Assembly: GCA_944389075.1 (NCBI GenBank)
Contig: CALXLA010000035.1
Location: forward strand, 1-56,354
Source of the DNA: an uncultured Spirochaetaceae bacterium
GTDB taxonomy: Bacteria > Spirochaetota > Spirochaetia > Sphaerochaetales > Sphaerochaetaceae
DNA: 56,354 bases
Reading direction: 5' to 3'
The stretch's first letter is position 1; each line of letters begins with the position of its first letter. The notes beneath the pieces are model-generated. The model saw nothing but the letters and a program-made list of their open reading frames with translations, did not search any database and was not told the DNA's origin. Shown piece after piece: positions 44,545 to 52,683 of the stretch. A program made the translations under genes and the position numbers.

Positions 44545-46574
44545 TGGAAAGCATCCGCTCAGTCCCCGGTGTCGGCTCAAAGATGGCCGAACGTTTCGCA
44601 ATACTCGGAATAAGAACGCTTGAGGACATGATATCATTCATGCCACGTTCTTATGACGACAGGACTCAAGAGCGGATGATTGCGGATACAACTGAGGAAA
44701 ACCCTACAGCAATCTGCAGGATATACGTAAAGAAGACATCCTCATTTTACAACAAGAAGCATGAGAAGACCCTGAAAGCCACAGTGGTGGATGATGAAGG
44801 AACGGAGATGGATCTTCTCTGCTTCAACAGAAGCTTTCTCGAAAACAGCCTGTATCCGGGCTCATCCTGGTACATAATCGCACAGATAATGATAAAGGAT
44901 GATCCTACTTTCTTCGGGCGCAAGCGCTATCGCTCATCTGCATCATTTGAACTCAAGAAGACAAAGTCAGAAGCAGGAATCGGAACAATACTTCCCATCT
45001 ATCCTCTTACAGAGGGACTGACTGAAAAGATAATGCGGCAGGCTGCGGAATATGCCCTCAGGACTCTGGACATCATGGATTCCCTTCCTTTCAGCATATA
45101 TGAGCGGTACCATCTGCTTCACGAAAAGGAAGCCTACAACCTACTGCATTTCCCGAAATCCCTCAAAGATGCCGAGAGAGCAAGGAAGAGCCTTGCATTC
45201 TCTGAGCTGTTCTCCCTGCTCTTTCCTCTTCTCAGAGGCAAGCCTGAAAGGAAATCCGGTTCTGTTCCGATGACCGAAAGCGAGAAGGCTCTTATCTCAT
45301 CTCTTCCTTTCTCCCTCACGGAAGATCAGCTTAAGGCTGCTGAGGAAATCAGGGAGGATTTAAGCAGCGGCACTCCGATGAACAGGCTTCTGCAGGGAGA
45401 TGTAGGTTCTGGAAAGACGCTTGTCGCCTGGATCTCAGCACTCCATGCAATAGAAAAAGGCGGACAAGTCGCATTCATGGCACCTACTGAGCTTCTTGCG
45501 AAGCAGCATGCCGATGGAGCAAGCGATCTTCTCTCAAAGCTTGGCATACGTATCGCATTCCTGTCAGGCAACGTGAAAGGCCAGCCAAGACGGCTTCTCC
45601 TGCAGTCCCTGAAGAATGGCGACATAGATCTGATCATTGGTACACATGCACTCTTCTCGGAGGATGTGGAGTTCAGGAATCTCACGCTTGCGATAATAGA
45701 TGAGCAGCACAGATTCGGCATCAGACAGAGAGAGGCATTAGCAGAAAAAGGACATAAGCCATCGGTCCTTTATATGACAGCGACGCCGATTCCGCGGTCA
45801 TTGGCCCTCACAATGCTTGCAGACTACGATATATCCACACTGAAAACGATGCCTTCCGGAAGAATCCCGATAAAGACACATACCGTCTTCCAGGAAAGCA
45901 CGCGCAAGGCAATGTACGAGACGATAGGCGTGGAATTCCAGAGAGGTCATCAGGCTTACTTCGTATACCCGAGGATAGATGACGAGGGAGAGGGGAATCT
46001 GCTTGATGTGACAACAATGTACTCAAAGCTCAAGGAGATATACCCGGAAGTACCTTCTGCGCTTATTCATTCAAAGCTTCCGGAGGAAGAGAAGATGCAG
46101 ATCCTGAATGACTTCAGGAACAAGAAGATCATGTATCTTGTAGCGACATCTGTCGTTGAAGTCGGCATAGATGTCCCTGATGCTACTTGCATGGTGATAG
46201 AACATGCGGAGCGCTTCGGGCTCGCAGCCCTGCATCAGCTCAGAGGAAGGGTCGGAAGAAGCAGCCTCCCCTCCTATTGCTTCCTTGTGGCAATAGGCAA
46301 TCTGACGGAGGATGCAAGACAGAGACTGAAGATAATGAAAGAGACGAATGATGGCTTCCTGATAGCTGATAAGGATCTCGAGATAAGAGGTCCCGGGGAT
46401 ATCGGGGACGGAGAGAGGCAGTCAGGATTCATCGCACTCAAGTTCTCTTCGATAGCTACAGATCTCAGGCTTGTCGAGGCTGTAAGGGCAGAATGCGAAA
46501 GGATCCTCAAGGAAGACAGAGGTCTCCTGAAAGCGGAGAATGCACCTCTCCGGAATATTTCACAGAAGAGATGA
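44544..46574 (+). CDS. recG: ATP-dependent DNA helicase RecG
   Basis: A 676-aa branched-DNA helicase that remodels stalled forks and recombination intermediates. An N-terminal wedge (OB) domain, Walker A GDVGSGKT (near residue 289), the DEQHRFG box (near 387) and the C-terminal helicase motifs (EHAERFGLAALHQLRGRVGRS) are all present, and length is normal. The ATG overlaps the yggT stop, so translation is coupled. The promoter of the next gene lies inside its 3' end. Confidence 0.96.
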   Translation: MESIRSVPGVGSKMAERFAILGIRTLEDMISFMPRSYDDRTQERMIADTTEENPTAICRIYVKKTSSFYNKKHEKTLKATVVDDEGTEMDLLCFNRSFLENSLYPGSSWYIIAQIMIKDDPTFFGRKRYRSSASFELKKTKSEAGIGTILPIYPLTEGLTEKIMRQAAEYALRTLDIMDSLPFSIYERYHLLHEKEAYNLLHFPKSLKDAERARKSLAFSELFSLLFPLLRGKPERKSGSVPMTESEKALISSLPFSLTEDQLKAAEEIREDLSSGTPMNRLLQGDVGSGKTLVAWISALHAIEKGGQVAFMAPTELLAKQHADGASDLLSKLGIRIAFLSGNVKGQPRRLLLQSLKNGDIDLIIGTHALFSEDVEFRNLTLAIIDEQHRFGIRQREALAEKGHKPSVLYMTATPIPRSLALTMLADYDISTLKTMPSGRIPIKTHTVFQESTRKAMYETIGVEFQRGHQAYFVYPRIDDEGEGNLLDVTTMYSKLKEIYPEVPSALIHSKLPEEEKMQILNDFRNKKIMYLVATSVVEVGIDVPDATCMVIEHAERFGLAALHQLRGRVGRSSLPSYCFLVAIGNLTEDARQRLKIMKETNDGFLIADKDLEIRGPGDIGDGERQSGFIALKFSSIATDLRLVEAVRAECERILKEDRGLLKAENAPLRNISQKR

Positions 46575-46586
46575 AAGCTGTATAAT
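46559..46586 (+). promoter_or_regulatory. Promoter for leaderless HD gene
   Basis: TTCACA (46559-46564) and a perfect TATAAT (46581-46586) are 16 bases apart. Seven bases separate the -10 box from the ATG at 46594, with no Shine-Dalgarno. This is the clearest leaderless-type promoter in the window. Confidence 0.65.
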
Positions 46587-46593
46587 CACAGCC

Positions 46594-47160
46594 ATGTCAG
46601 TAACAAGAGATGATGCGTTAACGCTATTCAGGAAATACAACAAGTCGGAAAGCCTCTATCACCATGCGCTGGAGGTGGAATCGATAATGAGGGAAGCAGC
46701 CGTAAAGTATGGCGAGGACCCGGAGTACTGGGGAATCGTAGGACTGCTTCATGATATCGACTGGGAAATGTTCCCGGAAGAGCACTGCAGGAAAGCTCCT
46801 GAGCTTCTCAAGGAGATAGATCTTCCAGATGACATGATCCATGCAATCTGCAGCCATGGCTGGGGTCTTGTCACAGATGTGAAGCCTGAGCGCTTCATGG
46901 AGAAGATGCTCTATACAGTCGATGAACTTTCGGGCCTTGTGCATGCGACAGCTCTGATGAGACCTGAGAAGATGAAGGGAATATCCGTAAAATCCATAAA
47001 AAAGAAATGGAAGGACAAGTCATTCGCAGCAGGCGTGAACAGGGAAGTCATCGCAAATGGCGCGGAGATGCTTGGCATCGATATCTCGGAACTGATGCAG
47101 CTTGCAATCGATGGCATGACTAAGACAGCCTCAGAGACAGGCATCTGGCCAGAAGAATGA
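46594..47160 (+). CDS. HD-domain phosphohydrolase-like protein
   Basis: A 188-aa protein of the HD superfamily. His ligands in YHHALEVE, LLHDID (the HD pair) and CSHGWG are visible. Its nearest relatives are small HDIG-type proteins of unknown substrate. The frame opens at 46540, but that part overlaps recG and has no site; the ATG at 46594 sits directly behind the TATAAT promoter. It overlaps the next gene by four bases (ATGA). Confidence 0.82.
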   Translation: MSVTRDDALTLFRKYNKSESLYHHALEVESIMREAAVKYGEDPEYWGIVGLLHDIDWEMFPEEHCRKAPELLKEIDLPDDMIHAICSHGWGLVTDVKPERFMEKMLYTVDELSGLVHATALMRPEKMKGISVKSIKKKWKDKSFAAGVNREVIANGAEMLGIDISELMQLAIDGMTKTASETGIWPEE

Positions 47161-48029
47161 CACGTCACGCAAAAGGTGTCCTCTGCATAATAATCTCTGC
47201 ATTCTGCTTTGCTCTTATGAATATGTTCGTAAGAGCTGCAGGAGATCTTCCATCAATAGAGAAAAGCTTCTTCCGCAATGCGGTTGCTGCTATTTTTGCA
47301 GCAGTCATTGTCCTCAAGGATCATTCAGAGATAAACATCAGGAAGAATGACATCCCTCTTCTCATACTGAGATCAGTGATGGGTACTGTCGGCATAATCT
47401 GCAATTACTATGCCGTGGATCATCTCGTGCTCTCAGATGCATCGATGCTGAACAAAATGTCTCCTTTCTTCACAATCATCTTCTCCTGGCTGTTCCTGTC
47501 AGAGAGGATATCTCTGAAGAAGGCTGTGATGATCATATGCGCCTTCATTGGAAGCCTTCTTGTCATAAAGCCATCATTCAGCAATGCTGCTCTTGGGGCA
47601 TCCATCATAGGATTCATCGGAGGTCTGGGAGCGGGTTCTGCATATACATGCGTAAGAGCACTTGGCAAAAGAGGTGTCAAAGGTCCTGCGATTGTGCTCT
47701 TCTTCTCTGCATTCTCCTGTGCAGTCACCCTTCCCTATTTGCTGTTCTTCTACCAGCCGATGACAGGATACCAGCTTCTGATGCTTCTCTTTGCCGGGTT
47801 TGCTGCCGCAGGAGGACAGTTCTCAATCACGGCAGCATATACATATGCTCCTGCAAGCGAGATATCGATATATGATTATTCGCAGATCATATTCGCAGCA
47901 CTACTTGGCTTCATCGCATTCCAGCAGATACCTGACACACTGAGCGTGATAGGCTATGCAATCATCATAGCAATGGCCCTGCTGATGTTCGTACAGGACA
48001 GGAAGGCTGAGCCATCAGCTATACGCTAA
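47157..48029 (+). CDS. EamA/DMT family permease
   Basis: A 290-aa inner-membrane protein with ten predicted segments in two EamA repeats, of the drug/metabolite transporter superfamily. The opening (LCIIISAFCFALMNMFVR) and FLSERISLKK at the end of the first repeat are typical. Substrates in this family include amino acids, nucleotides and S-adenosylmethionine and cannot be predicted here. It is translationally coupled to the HD gene (ATGA). Confidence 0.88.
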   Translation: MTRHAKGVLCIIISAFCFALMNMFVRAAGDLPSIEKSFFRNAVAAIFAAVIVLKDHSEINIRKNDIPLLILRSVMGTVGIICNYYAVDHLVLSDASMLNKMSPFFTIIFSWLFLSERISLKKAVMIICAFIGSLLVIKPSFSNAALGASIIGFIGGLGAGSAYTCVRALGKRGVKGPAIVLFFSAFSCAVTLPYLLFFYQPMTGYQLLMLLFAGFAAAGGQFSITAAYTYAPASEISIYDYSQIIFAALLGFIAFQQIPDTLSVIGYAIIIAMALLMFVQDRKAEPSAIR

Positions 48030-48085
48030 CAACCTATCCATCTACAATAAAATAAGTTATCTCCCTCCCATCATAAAGAAATTTG

Positions 48086-48114
48086 TTGACAAGCATAATG
48101 GGGGGGGGTACTCT
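48086..48114 (+). promoter_or_regulatory. Promoter with poly-G spacer, likely phase variable
   Basis: A perfect -35 TTGACA (48086-48091) is followed by a 17-base spacer ending in nine G residues (48100-48108) and then TACTCT (48109-48114). Slippage of the G tract would change the -35/-10 distance directly. The -10 itself is poor (three of six). The lipoprotein start is 37 bases downstream. Confidence 0.7.
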
Positions 48115-48150
48115 GAATATATGGGAATTTTTCCATTTATCGGAGGTTAT

Positions 48151-49131
48151 ATGAAGAAAGCATTGCTCGTACTTCTTTCTGCGCTGATGCTGTTTGCATT
48201 CACATCCTGTGAGGGAAGCTATACACCAATACCTAAAAACGGATATGTAGAAATCAAGGAAGGTGCAACAGCTACAGATATAAACAATCTGATTGATAAT
48301 CCATCTATCAAAGGTATCTGGTCTGAGAATAATGTCGTAATCAAGACTGACATCAGCGAAAGAATCAATGTTGATCGCGATTTCGGTTTTCTTAATGTGA
48401 CGTTTGAAGCAGAACTCCCATCAGGACAGGAGTATCCGCCAAGTGATAAAGAAACAAACAAATCACATGGTATCGAAATTATTTCAACTAATGGAGCAAC
48501 TATAACATTCGAACGTGTCATATTCAGGAACTATACACATGCGATAACTGTTGGCGGAGAATTGAACAATGTTGAAATCACATCATCAACATTCGAAAAC
48601 TGCTTCAAGGGAATATTTGCTTCAGGCCTTGGCAATCTCTATATAAGCAATACAACCATGAAGAACATGGGAGCAGGTTCTGTACCACCAGCAGAAGGCG
48701 ATGAATCAGAAACTGCGAAGATGGCAAGATCAGGCTCAGGTATAGATATCAACCAGACAAAGCAAGGTGGCATCATCTCAATTACGAATTCAAATTTCAC
48801 GAACTGTGGTAAGGAAGGTGATGTAGATGTTACTTCAGGAGCAATAAAGATCAAGTCAAGGAATCCAAATAATTATCCAGAAGGACCTGATGATTCAAAT
48901 GGTTCCTTTGTCTCTGTGACAATTACCGGCAACACATTCAGCCAGAACAGGAAGGATGTGGTAATCGGAACAACTGATACATCTCTTGCCGCAGAAGTTA
49001 CAAAAACAACTTATCCGGAATCTCTTGCTGAGAATACAACTATCCAGGACTGTGAGCTGGAAGACAATTCCGGGAATGGATATGTGATTGAAAATGGCAA
49101 GCTGATTATTCCTGCAGGAATAAACACCTGA
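48151..49131 (+). CDS. Lipoprotein with beta-helix-like repeats, poly-G controlled
   Basis: A 326-aa lipoprotein. It has a signal peptide with lipobox FTSC (Cys20), then repeated short strand patterns (ITFERVIFRNYTHAI, VEITSSTFENCFKGI, LYISNTTMKNMG, ISITNSNFTNCGKE, VTITGNTFSQN) that mark a right-handed parallel beta-helix of the pectate-lyase/polymorphic-outer-membrane type. It is probably surface exposed. GGAGG is four bases before the ATG at 48151; an upstream in-frame ATG at 48121 lacks a site. Its promoter carries a nine-G run, and a strong terminator follows. Role unknown; antigenic or adhesive function is inferred. Confidence 0.85.
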   Translation: MKKALLVLLSALMLFAFTSCEGSYTPIPKNGYVEIKEGATATDINNLIDNPSIKGIWSENNVVIKTDISERINVDRDFGFLNVTFEAELPSGQEYPPSDKETNKSHGIEIISTNGATITFERVIFRNYTHAITVGGELNNVEITSSTFENCFKGIFASGLGNLYISNTTMKNMGAGSVPPAEGDESETAKMARSGSGIDINQTKQGGIISITNSNFTNCGKEGDVDVTSGAIKIKSRNPNNYPEGPDDSNGSFVSVTITGNTFSQNRKDVVIGTTDTSLAAEVTKTTYPESLAENTTIQDCELEDNSGNGYVIENGKLIIPAGINT

Positions 49132-49151
49132 TAAATTTTCAAGACACTGAT

Positions 49152-49187
49152 GAGGAGCAGAGAGACCCCCTGCTCCTCTATTCTTTT
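49152..49187 (+). terminator. Rho-independent terminator after the lipoprotein gene
   Basis: A 9-bp stem GAGGAGCAG / CTGCTCCTC (49152-49160 with 49170-49178) with a nine-base loop, followed by TATTCTTTT. It terminates the lipoprotein message and abuts the stop of the convergent nucleosidase gene. Confidence 0.85.
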
Positions 49188-49956
49188 ACATATTGCCGAG
49201 CATTTCCATCACGATGCTTGCAGAGTTATCTGCAGCTGTATCGCCGAAGTTCTCATATGTATCATGAGCAAGGCCATCAGCTTTGTCAGACATGCATCTG
49301 ATGACAACAAACGGGACATCGTATGTATAGGCAACAAGACCTACTGCGGCACCTTCCATTTCACATGCAAGCGCATTGAATCTATCCTGAAGGACTTTGA
49401 CATAGCTTTCACTTGCAATGAACTGATCACCAGTTGCTATAGTTCCTTGGAAAGCGCTGTCCTCTCCTACAACCTTTACAGCCGCATCATAAGCAAGCGC
49501 CGCGAGCTCAGGATCTGCAGGAATCCTTCCATTCTCATCTGTACCTGCGACAGCATCCCACTCAAAGCCATTGTTCGTGATATCGCCATAATCATGTACA
49601 GCAAGATCTGTGGAAACAACGATGTCCATAACCTCTGTATCATCGCCTACGCCGCCTGCGATGCCTGTGAATATTATGGAGCTGACATCGAATTCATTGA
49701 TAAGGGTAGCAGCACCTGCGGCAGCCATTATCTTGCCGATTCCGGCCTTCACAAGAACGACATCCTGACCTTCGAGAGTTCCGATATTGTAATCAACACC
49801 GCCGATTGTCCTTGTCTCTGTCACATCCGCATTCTCAAGAAGCAGGCTGAGCTCATTGGACATTGCCGTGATAATGCCGATAGGACCATCTTCCGCAGCC
49901 ATGAGAGGCGCTGCAAGAACAGCAATCAGCATCAGAAGTACAGTAATTTTCTTCAT
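49186..49956 (-). CDS. MTA/SAH nucleosidase with signal peptide
   Basis: A 256-aa enzyme that cleaves adenine from methylthioadenosine or S-adenosylhomocysteine. IGIITAMSNELSLLL (catalytic Glu near residue 37), FTGIAGGV, CEMEGAAV (nucleoside-binding Glu) and the late SDKADG aspartate are all family signatures. Unusually, a clear signal peptide (KKITVLLMLIAVLAAPLMAA) precedes the domain, so the enzyme is exported or periplasmic, like Borrelia Bgp rather than cytoplasmic MtnN. The frame opens at 50052, but GGAGG five bases before the ATG at 49956 and the signal peptide fix the start. Confidence 0.92.
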   Translation of the reverse strand: MKKITVLLMLIAVLAAPLMAAEDGPIGIITAMSNELSLLLENADVTETRTIGGVDYNIGTLEGQDVVLVKAGIGKIMAAAGAATLINEFDVSSIIFTGIAGGVGDDTEVMDIVVSTDLAVHDYGDITNNGFEWDAVAGTDENGRIPADPELAALAYDAAVKVVGEDSAFQGTIATGDQFIASESYVKVLQDRFNALACEMEGAAVGLVAYTYDVPFVVIRCMSDKADGLAHDTYENFGDTAADNSASIVMEMLGNM

Positions 49957-50065
49957 TAGTTCCTCCATCTCCATTTTCGTTACATATGGTTCCTTTGCCA
50001 ATAGGTATGTCAGGAATGCGGTATTCCCACTTGCCAAGAAAAAAACAAACAAGTAATTTCAGACT

Positions 50066-50617
50066 ATGCGTATTACCGGTGGTAAATACTTAAGAAGGCA
50101 GATAATCTGCCCGCCTGGAATCATCAGGCCAGCTATGGATATGATGAGGGAATCGATGTTCTCTATCCTTGGTGATATCACAGGATGTTCGTTCCTGGAT
50201 CTATTCTCAGGCTCTGGATGTGTCGCCATCGAAGCCGCTTCAAGAGGCGCAAGCCCCATACATCTTGTGGAGATGGATCTCGGCAAGAAAGCGACAATCG
50301 AGAAAAATCTTTCCTTTGTAGAGGAAGACCACAGGCTCTATACGATGGATGTCATGAGATTCCTGTCGACATCCAGGATCAGATACTCAATTGTATATGC
50401 AGATCCTCCATTCCCGATGGAAGAGAAAATAAAGATACTGGAAAGCGTGGCATTGTATCACGCAGTAAAGGATGGAGGCCTTTTCATCATCCATATACCA
50501 AGAGAGGAAAGGAAGCTCTGGCCTGATGAGAAAGATGGATTCAGGCTGACAGATGAAAGGAAATACGGAAGATCAATGCTCCTTTTCTACAGACCGGAGG
50601 AAAACAATGAGAGTTGA
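50066..50617 (+). CDS. rsmD: 16S rRNA (guanine966-N2)-methyltransferase RsmD
   Basis: A 183-aa RsmD. The opening MRITGGKYLRRQI, RPAMDMMRESMFSIL, the SAM-binding DLFSGSGCVAIEAASRGA and the catalytic ADPPF (near 113-117) are typical, and length is normal. It modifies G966 of 16S rRNA during 30S assembly. It overlaps the thioesterase start by 11 bases and is divergent from the nucleosidase. No strong ribosome site is seen. Confidence 0.93.
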   Translation: MRITGGKYLRRQIICPPGIIRPAMDMMRESMFSILGDITGCSFLDLFSGSGCVAIEAASRGASPIHLVEMDLGKKATIEKNLSFVEEDHRLYTMDVMRFLSTSRIRYSIVYADPPFPMEEKIKILESVALYHAVKDGGLFIIHIPREERKLWPDEKDGFRLTDERKYGRSMLLFYRPEENNES

Positions 50618-51419
50618 TGAGAACAACATCGCATATAAGGATTTCTTCGTAAGAGCGAAGGATACGGACATGTTCTATAATGCCACAGTACCCTTTTATT
50701 TCTCTACGATTCAGGAGATGGGCGGCGAACACGCAGCTGAGATGGGTATTTCGATTGCGGACCTTATGGCTGAGAAATCATGGACATGGGTCATAACAAG
50801 AGCTCGTGTCGTCTTCCATAAAGATGCCATATGGAGGGATACGATTTCCCTTGAGACATGGCCAGAAGAGCCTTTTGGGCTTCATGTCCCACGTGTGGTG
50901 AATGGTTTCGACAAGAACGGCAATCCTCTTTTCGAAGCCATGACAATATGGGCTCTGCTGGATATTGCCAGGAAACGCCCTGTCAGGCCAAAGGAAATCA
51001 TGGACAGGGTAAGGATCCCGAAAGATGAGGGACACCTCGTCAATCCCGACATCGGGAAGGTCAAATCATTTGCGGACTGCAATAAGCTTCAGACTTATCC
51101 TGTGTACAGACCTATTCCTGTCTATTATGACCTCGACTACAACAGACATGTGAACAATACGATCTACCTTGACTGGATAATGGCTGCCATGGATCAGGAA
51201 GTCCTAATGAACTATTCCCCATCTGTCATAGATGTACAGTGGAAAAAGCAGACATTCTTCAACGACAAGGTCTACGTAGAGACTGCAATGACTGAGAAGA
51301 CTGATGATTCCGTTGCCTTCTCTCACCGCATAATGAAGGAAGAAGGCGAAGGAAAGGAAGACTCTGTCGTCTTTGAAGCAAGCTCTGAATGGAAGCGGAA
51401 GGAAAAACTGCCTCAGTAA
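50607..51419 (+). CDS. Acyl-ACP thioesterase
   Basis: A 270-aa double-hotdog thioesterase of the FatA/FatB-like bacterial family, releasing fatty acids from acyl carrier protein. The two hotdog halves start near FFVRAKDTDMFYNATV and YYDLDYNRHVNNTIYLDW; the Asn/His in RHVNN are the catalytic-region residues. The frame opens at 50553, but GGAGG six bases before the ATG at 50607 decides the start. It is co-transcribed with rsmD and converges with slyX (stops overlap by seven bases). Confidence 0.9.
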   Translation: MRVDENNIAYKDFFVRAKDTDMFYNATVPFYFSTIQEMGGEHAAEMGISIADLMAEKSWTWVITRARVVFHKDAIWRDTISLETWPEEPFGLHVPRVVNGFDKNGNPLFEAMTIWALLDIARKRPVRPKEIMDRVRIPKDEGHLVNPDIGKVKSFADCNKLQTYPVYRPIPVYYDLDYNRHVNNTIYLDWIMAAMDQEVLMNYSPSVIDVQWKKQTFFNDKVYVETAMTEKTDDSVAFSHRIMKEEGEGKEDSVVFEASSEWKRKEKLPQ

Positions 51420-51631
51420 TGAGGCGGTTTCCTGTTTGGTCTTGCCTCTCCGGATACCTCCTCAAGGTCGGTGACTTTCTTCTCAAGAAGCTCAAGCTTC
51501 TTCTGAAGCTCTGCTATTGATCTGTCCTGAGTGATCACGACTTCATTAAGCTCTTCAACCTGACCTTCCAGGAATCCTATCTTGATTTCAAGCCTTTCGA
51601 TCTCTTCGTTCATATGAAGATTATCATCCAT
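51413..51631 (-). CDS. slyX: SlyX-like coiled-coil protein
   Basis: A 72-aa protein, almost wholly a heptad-repeat coiled coil (EEIERLEIKIGFLEGQVEEL onward), ending in PNRKPPHY, the hallmark C-terminus of SlyX. The function of SlyX is unknown. Start is either the ATG at 51631 or the one at 51613; neither has a strong ribosome site. Confidence 0.82.
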   Translation of the reverse strand: MDDNLHMNEEIERLEIKIGFLEGQVEELNEVVITQDRSIAELQKKLELLEKKVTDLEEVSGEARPNRKPPHY

Positions 51632-51693
51632 TGGTTCTTTTATGGCTAGAGCACCTTGCGCCTTTCCATGCTACAATGACAGAAGGAGCGGAA

Positions 51694-52683
51694 ATGAAAG
51701 GAGAACGGATTGCGCAGCTTGAGCTGCTTCTCAGATCACATCCTGAAGGAATAAGGCGCGCTGAGATCGCAAGACGCCTGGGTGTCCACAGATCCACCAT
51801 CTCCAGATATGTGGAGGAACTGGCGAACTACATAGACATCTACGAAGAGAACAATCTGATAAAAATAAGGGTCTCTGATGATGAGCCATCGAACATGGAA
51901 CTCTCAATCTATGAGTGCCTTGCATTCAATATGGGGGCTGAAGCTCTTGCAGGAAAAGCAGAATTCGCGAACCCCCATCTTGCCTCAGGATTGCGAAAGC
52001 TTGCGATGAATATGAAATCCTATGCTCCGAAAATCAGCGAGAACGCTCTGAGCATCGCGGACAGAATCGACAAGGCCATTCAGGAAAACAGATCAGAGAC
52101 CGGACAGTTCAATCAAGTCCTTGAAGTGCTTATCGACTGCTGGGTCTCAGGACGCATCGCAAGAATTACGACAGATATTCCGGAGAAGGAAGAGATAGAG
52201 ATAGCGCCCTATTTCATCGGATTTAAAGACGAAAGCAACGGAAGAAAGCCTATAACAGTCACAGGGCGTCTCAGGCACACAAGGGATATAATCACGCTCG
52301 ATATCTCATCGATCACTGGTGCCACGATGCTCAACCAGACATATACAATCCCTGATAACCTGAAGCCTTTCTCCAAAAAAGAAGACACCAATAGCTATGA
52401 TGCCATCGACATGATTCCTCTTGTGCTGAAGCTCAAGGAGAAAAGCGCTCTCAATTCATTCTCATCGCTTATGCATTCTGATTTCGATGTCGAGAAGACC
52501 GATGATGGATATATCTGCAGGATGGAAGCAGAAAACTCGATTGAGCTGATGCTCCGCATAGTCCAGTGCGGTACATCCGTGAAGATCCTGTCACCTGATG
52601 ATTACCGCAGCAGATTCATATCTGTGCTTAAAAACATTCTGGCGCTCTATGAAGACGACATACACAATACTCCTGGTAGATGA
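51694..52683 (+). CDS. HTH/WYL-type transcriptional regulator
   Basis: A 329-aa regulator with an N-terminal helix-turn-helix (EIARRLGVHRSTISRYVEEL, near residues 24-43) and a long C-terminal region laid out like a WYL/WCX sensor. The frame opens at 51631, but AAGGAG five bases before the ATG at 51694 fixes the start. It overlaps the response-regulator gene by 35 bases, so it belongs to the same unit as the two-component pair and may tune it. A -10-like TACAAT is at 51672-51677, without a clear -35. Confidence 0.78.
   Translation: MKGERIAQLELLLRSHPEGIRRAEIARRLGVHRSTISRYVEELANYIDIYEENNLIKIRVSDDEPSNMELSIYECLAFNMGAEALAGKAEFANPHLASGLRKLAMNMKSYAPKISENALSIADRIDKAIQENRSETGQFNQVLEVLIDCWVSGRIARITTDIPEKEEIEIAPYFIGFKDESNGRKPITVTGRLRHTRDIITLDISSITGATMLNQTYTIPDNLKPFSKKEDTNSYDAIDMIPLVLKLKEKSALNSFSSLMHSDFDVEKTDDGYICRMEAENSIELMLRIVQCGTSVKILSPDDYRSRFISVLKNILALYEDDIHNTPGR

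Noticed and set aside
49150-49959. 269-codon plus-strand frame
   Set aside because: It is entirely antisense to the MTA/SAH nucleosidase, cysteine-rich in a way typical of shadow frames, and starts inside the lipoprotein terminator.
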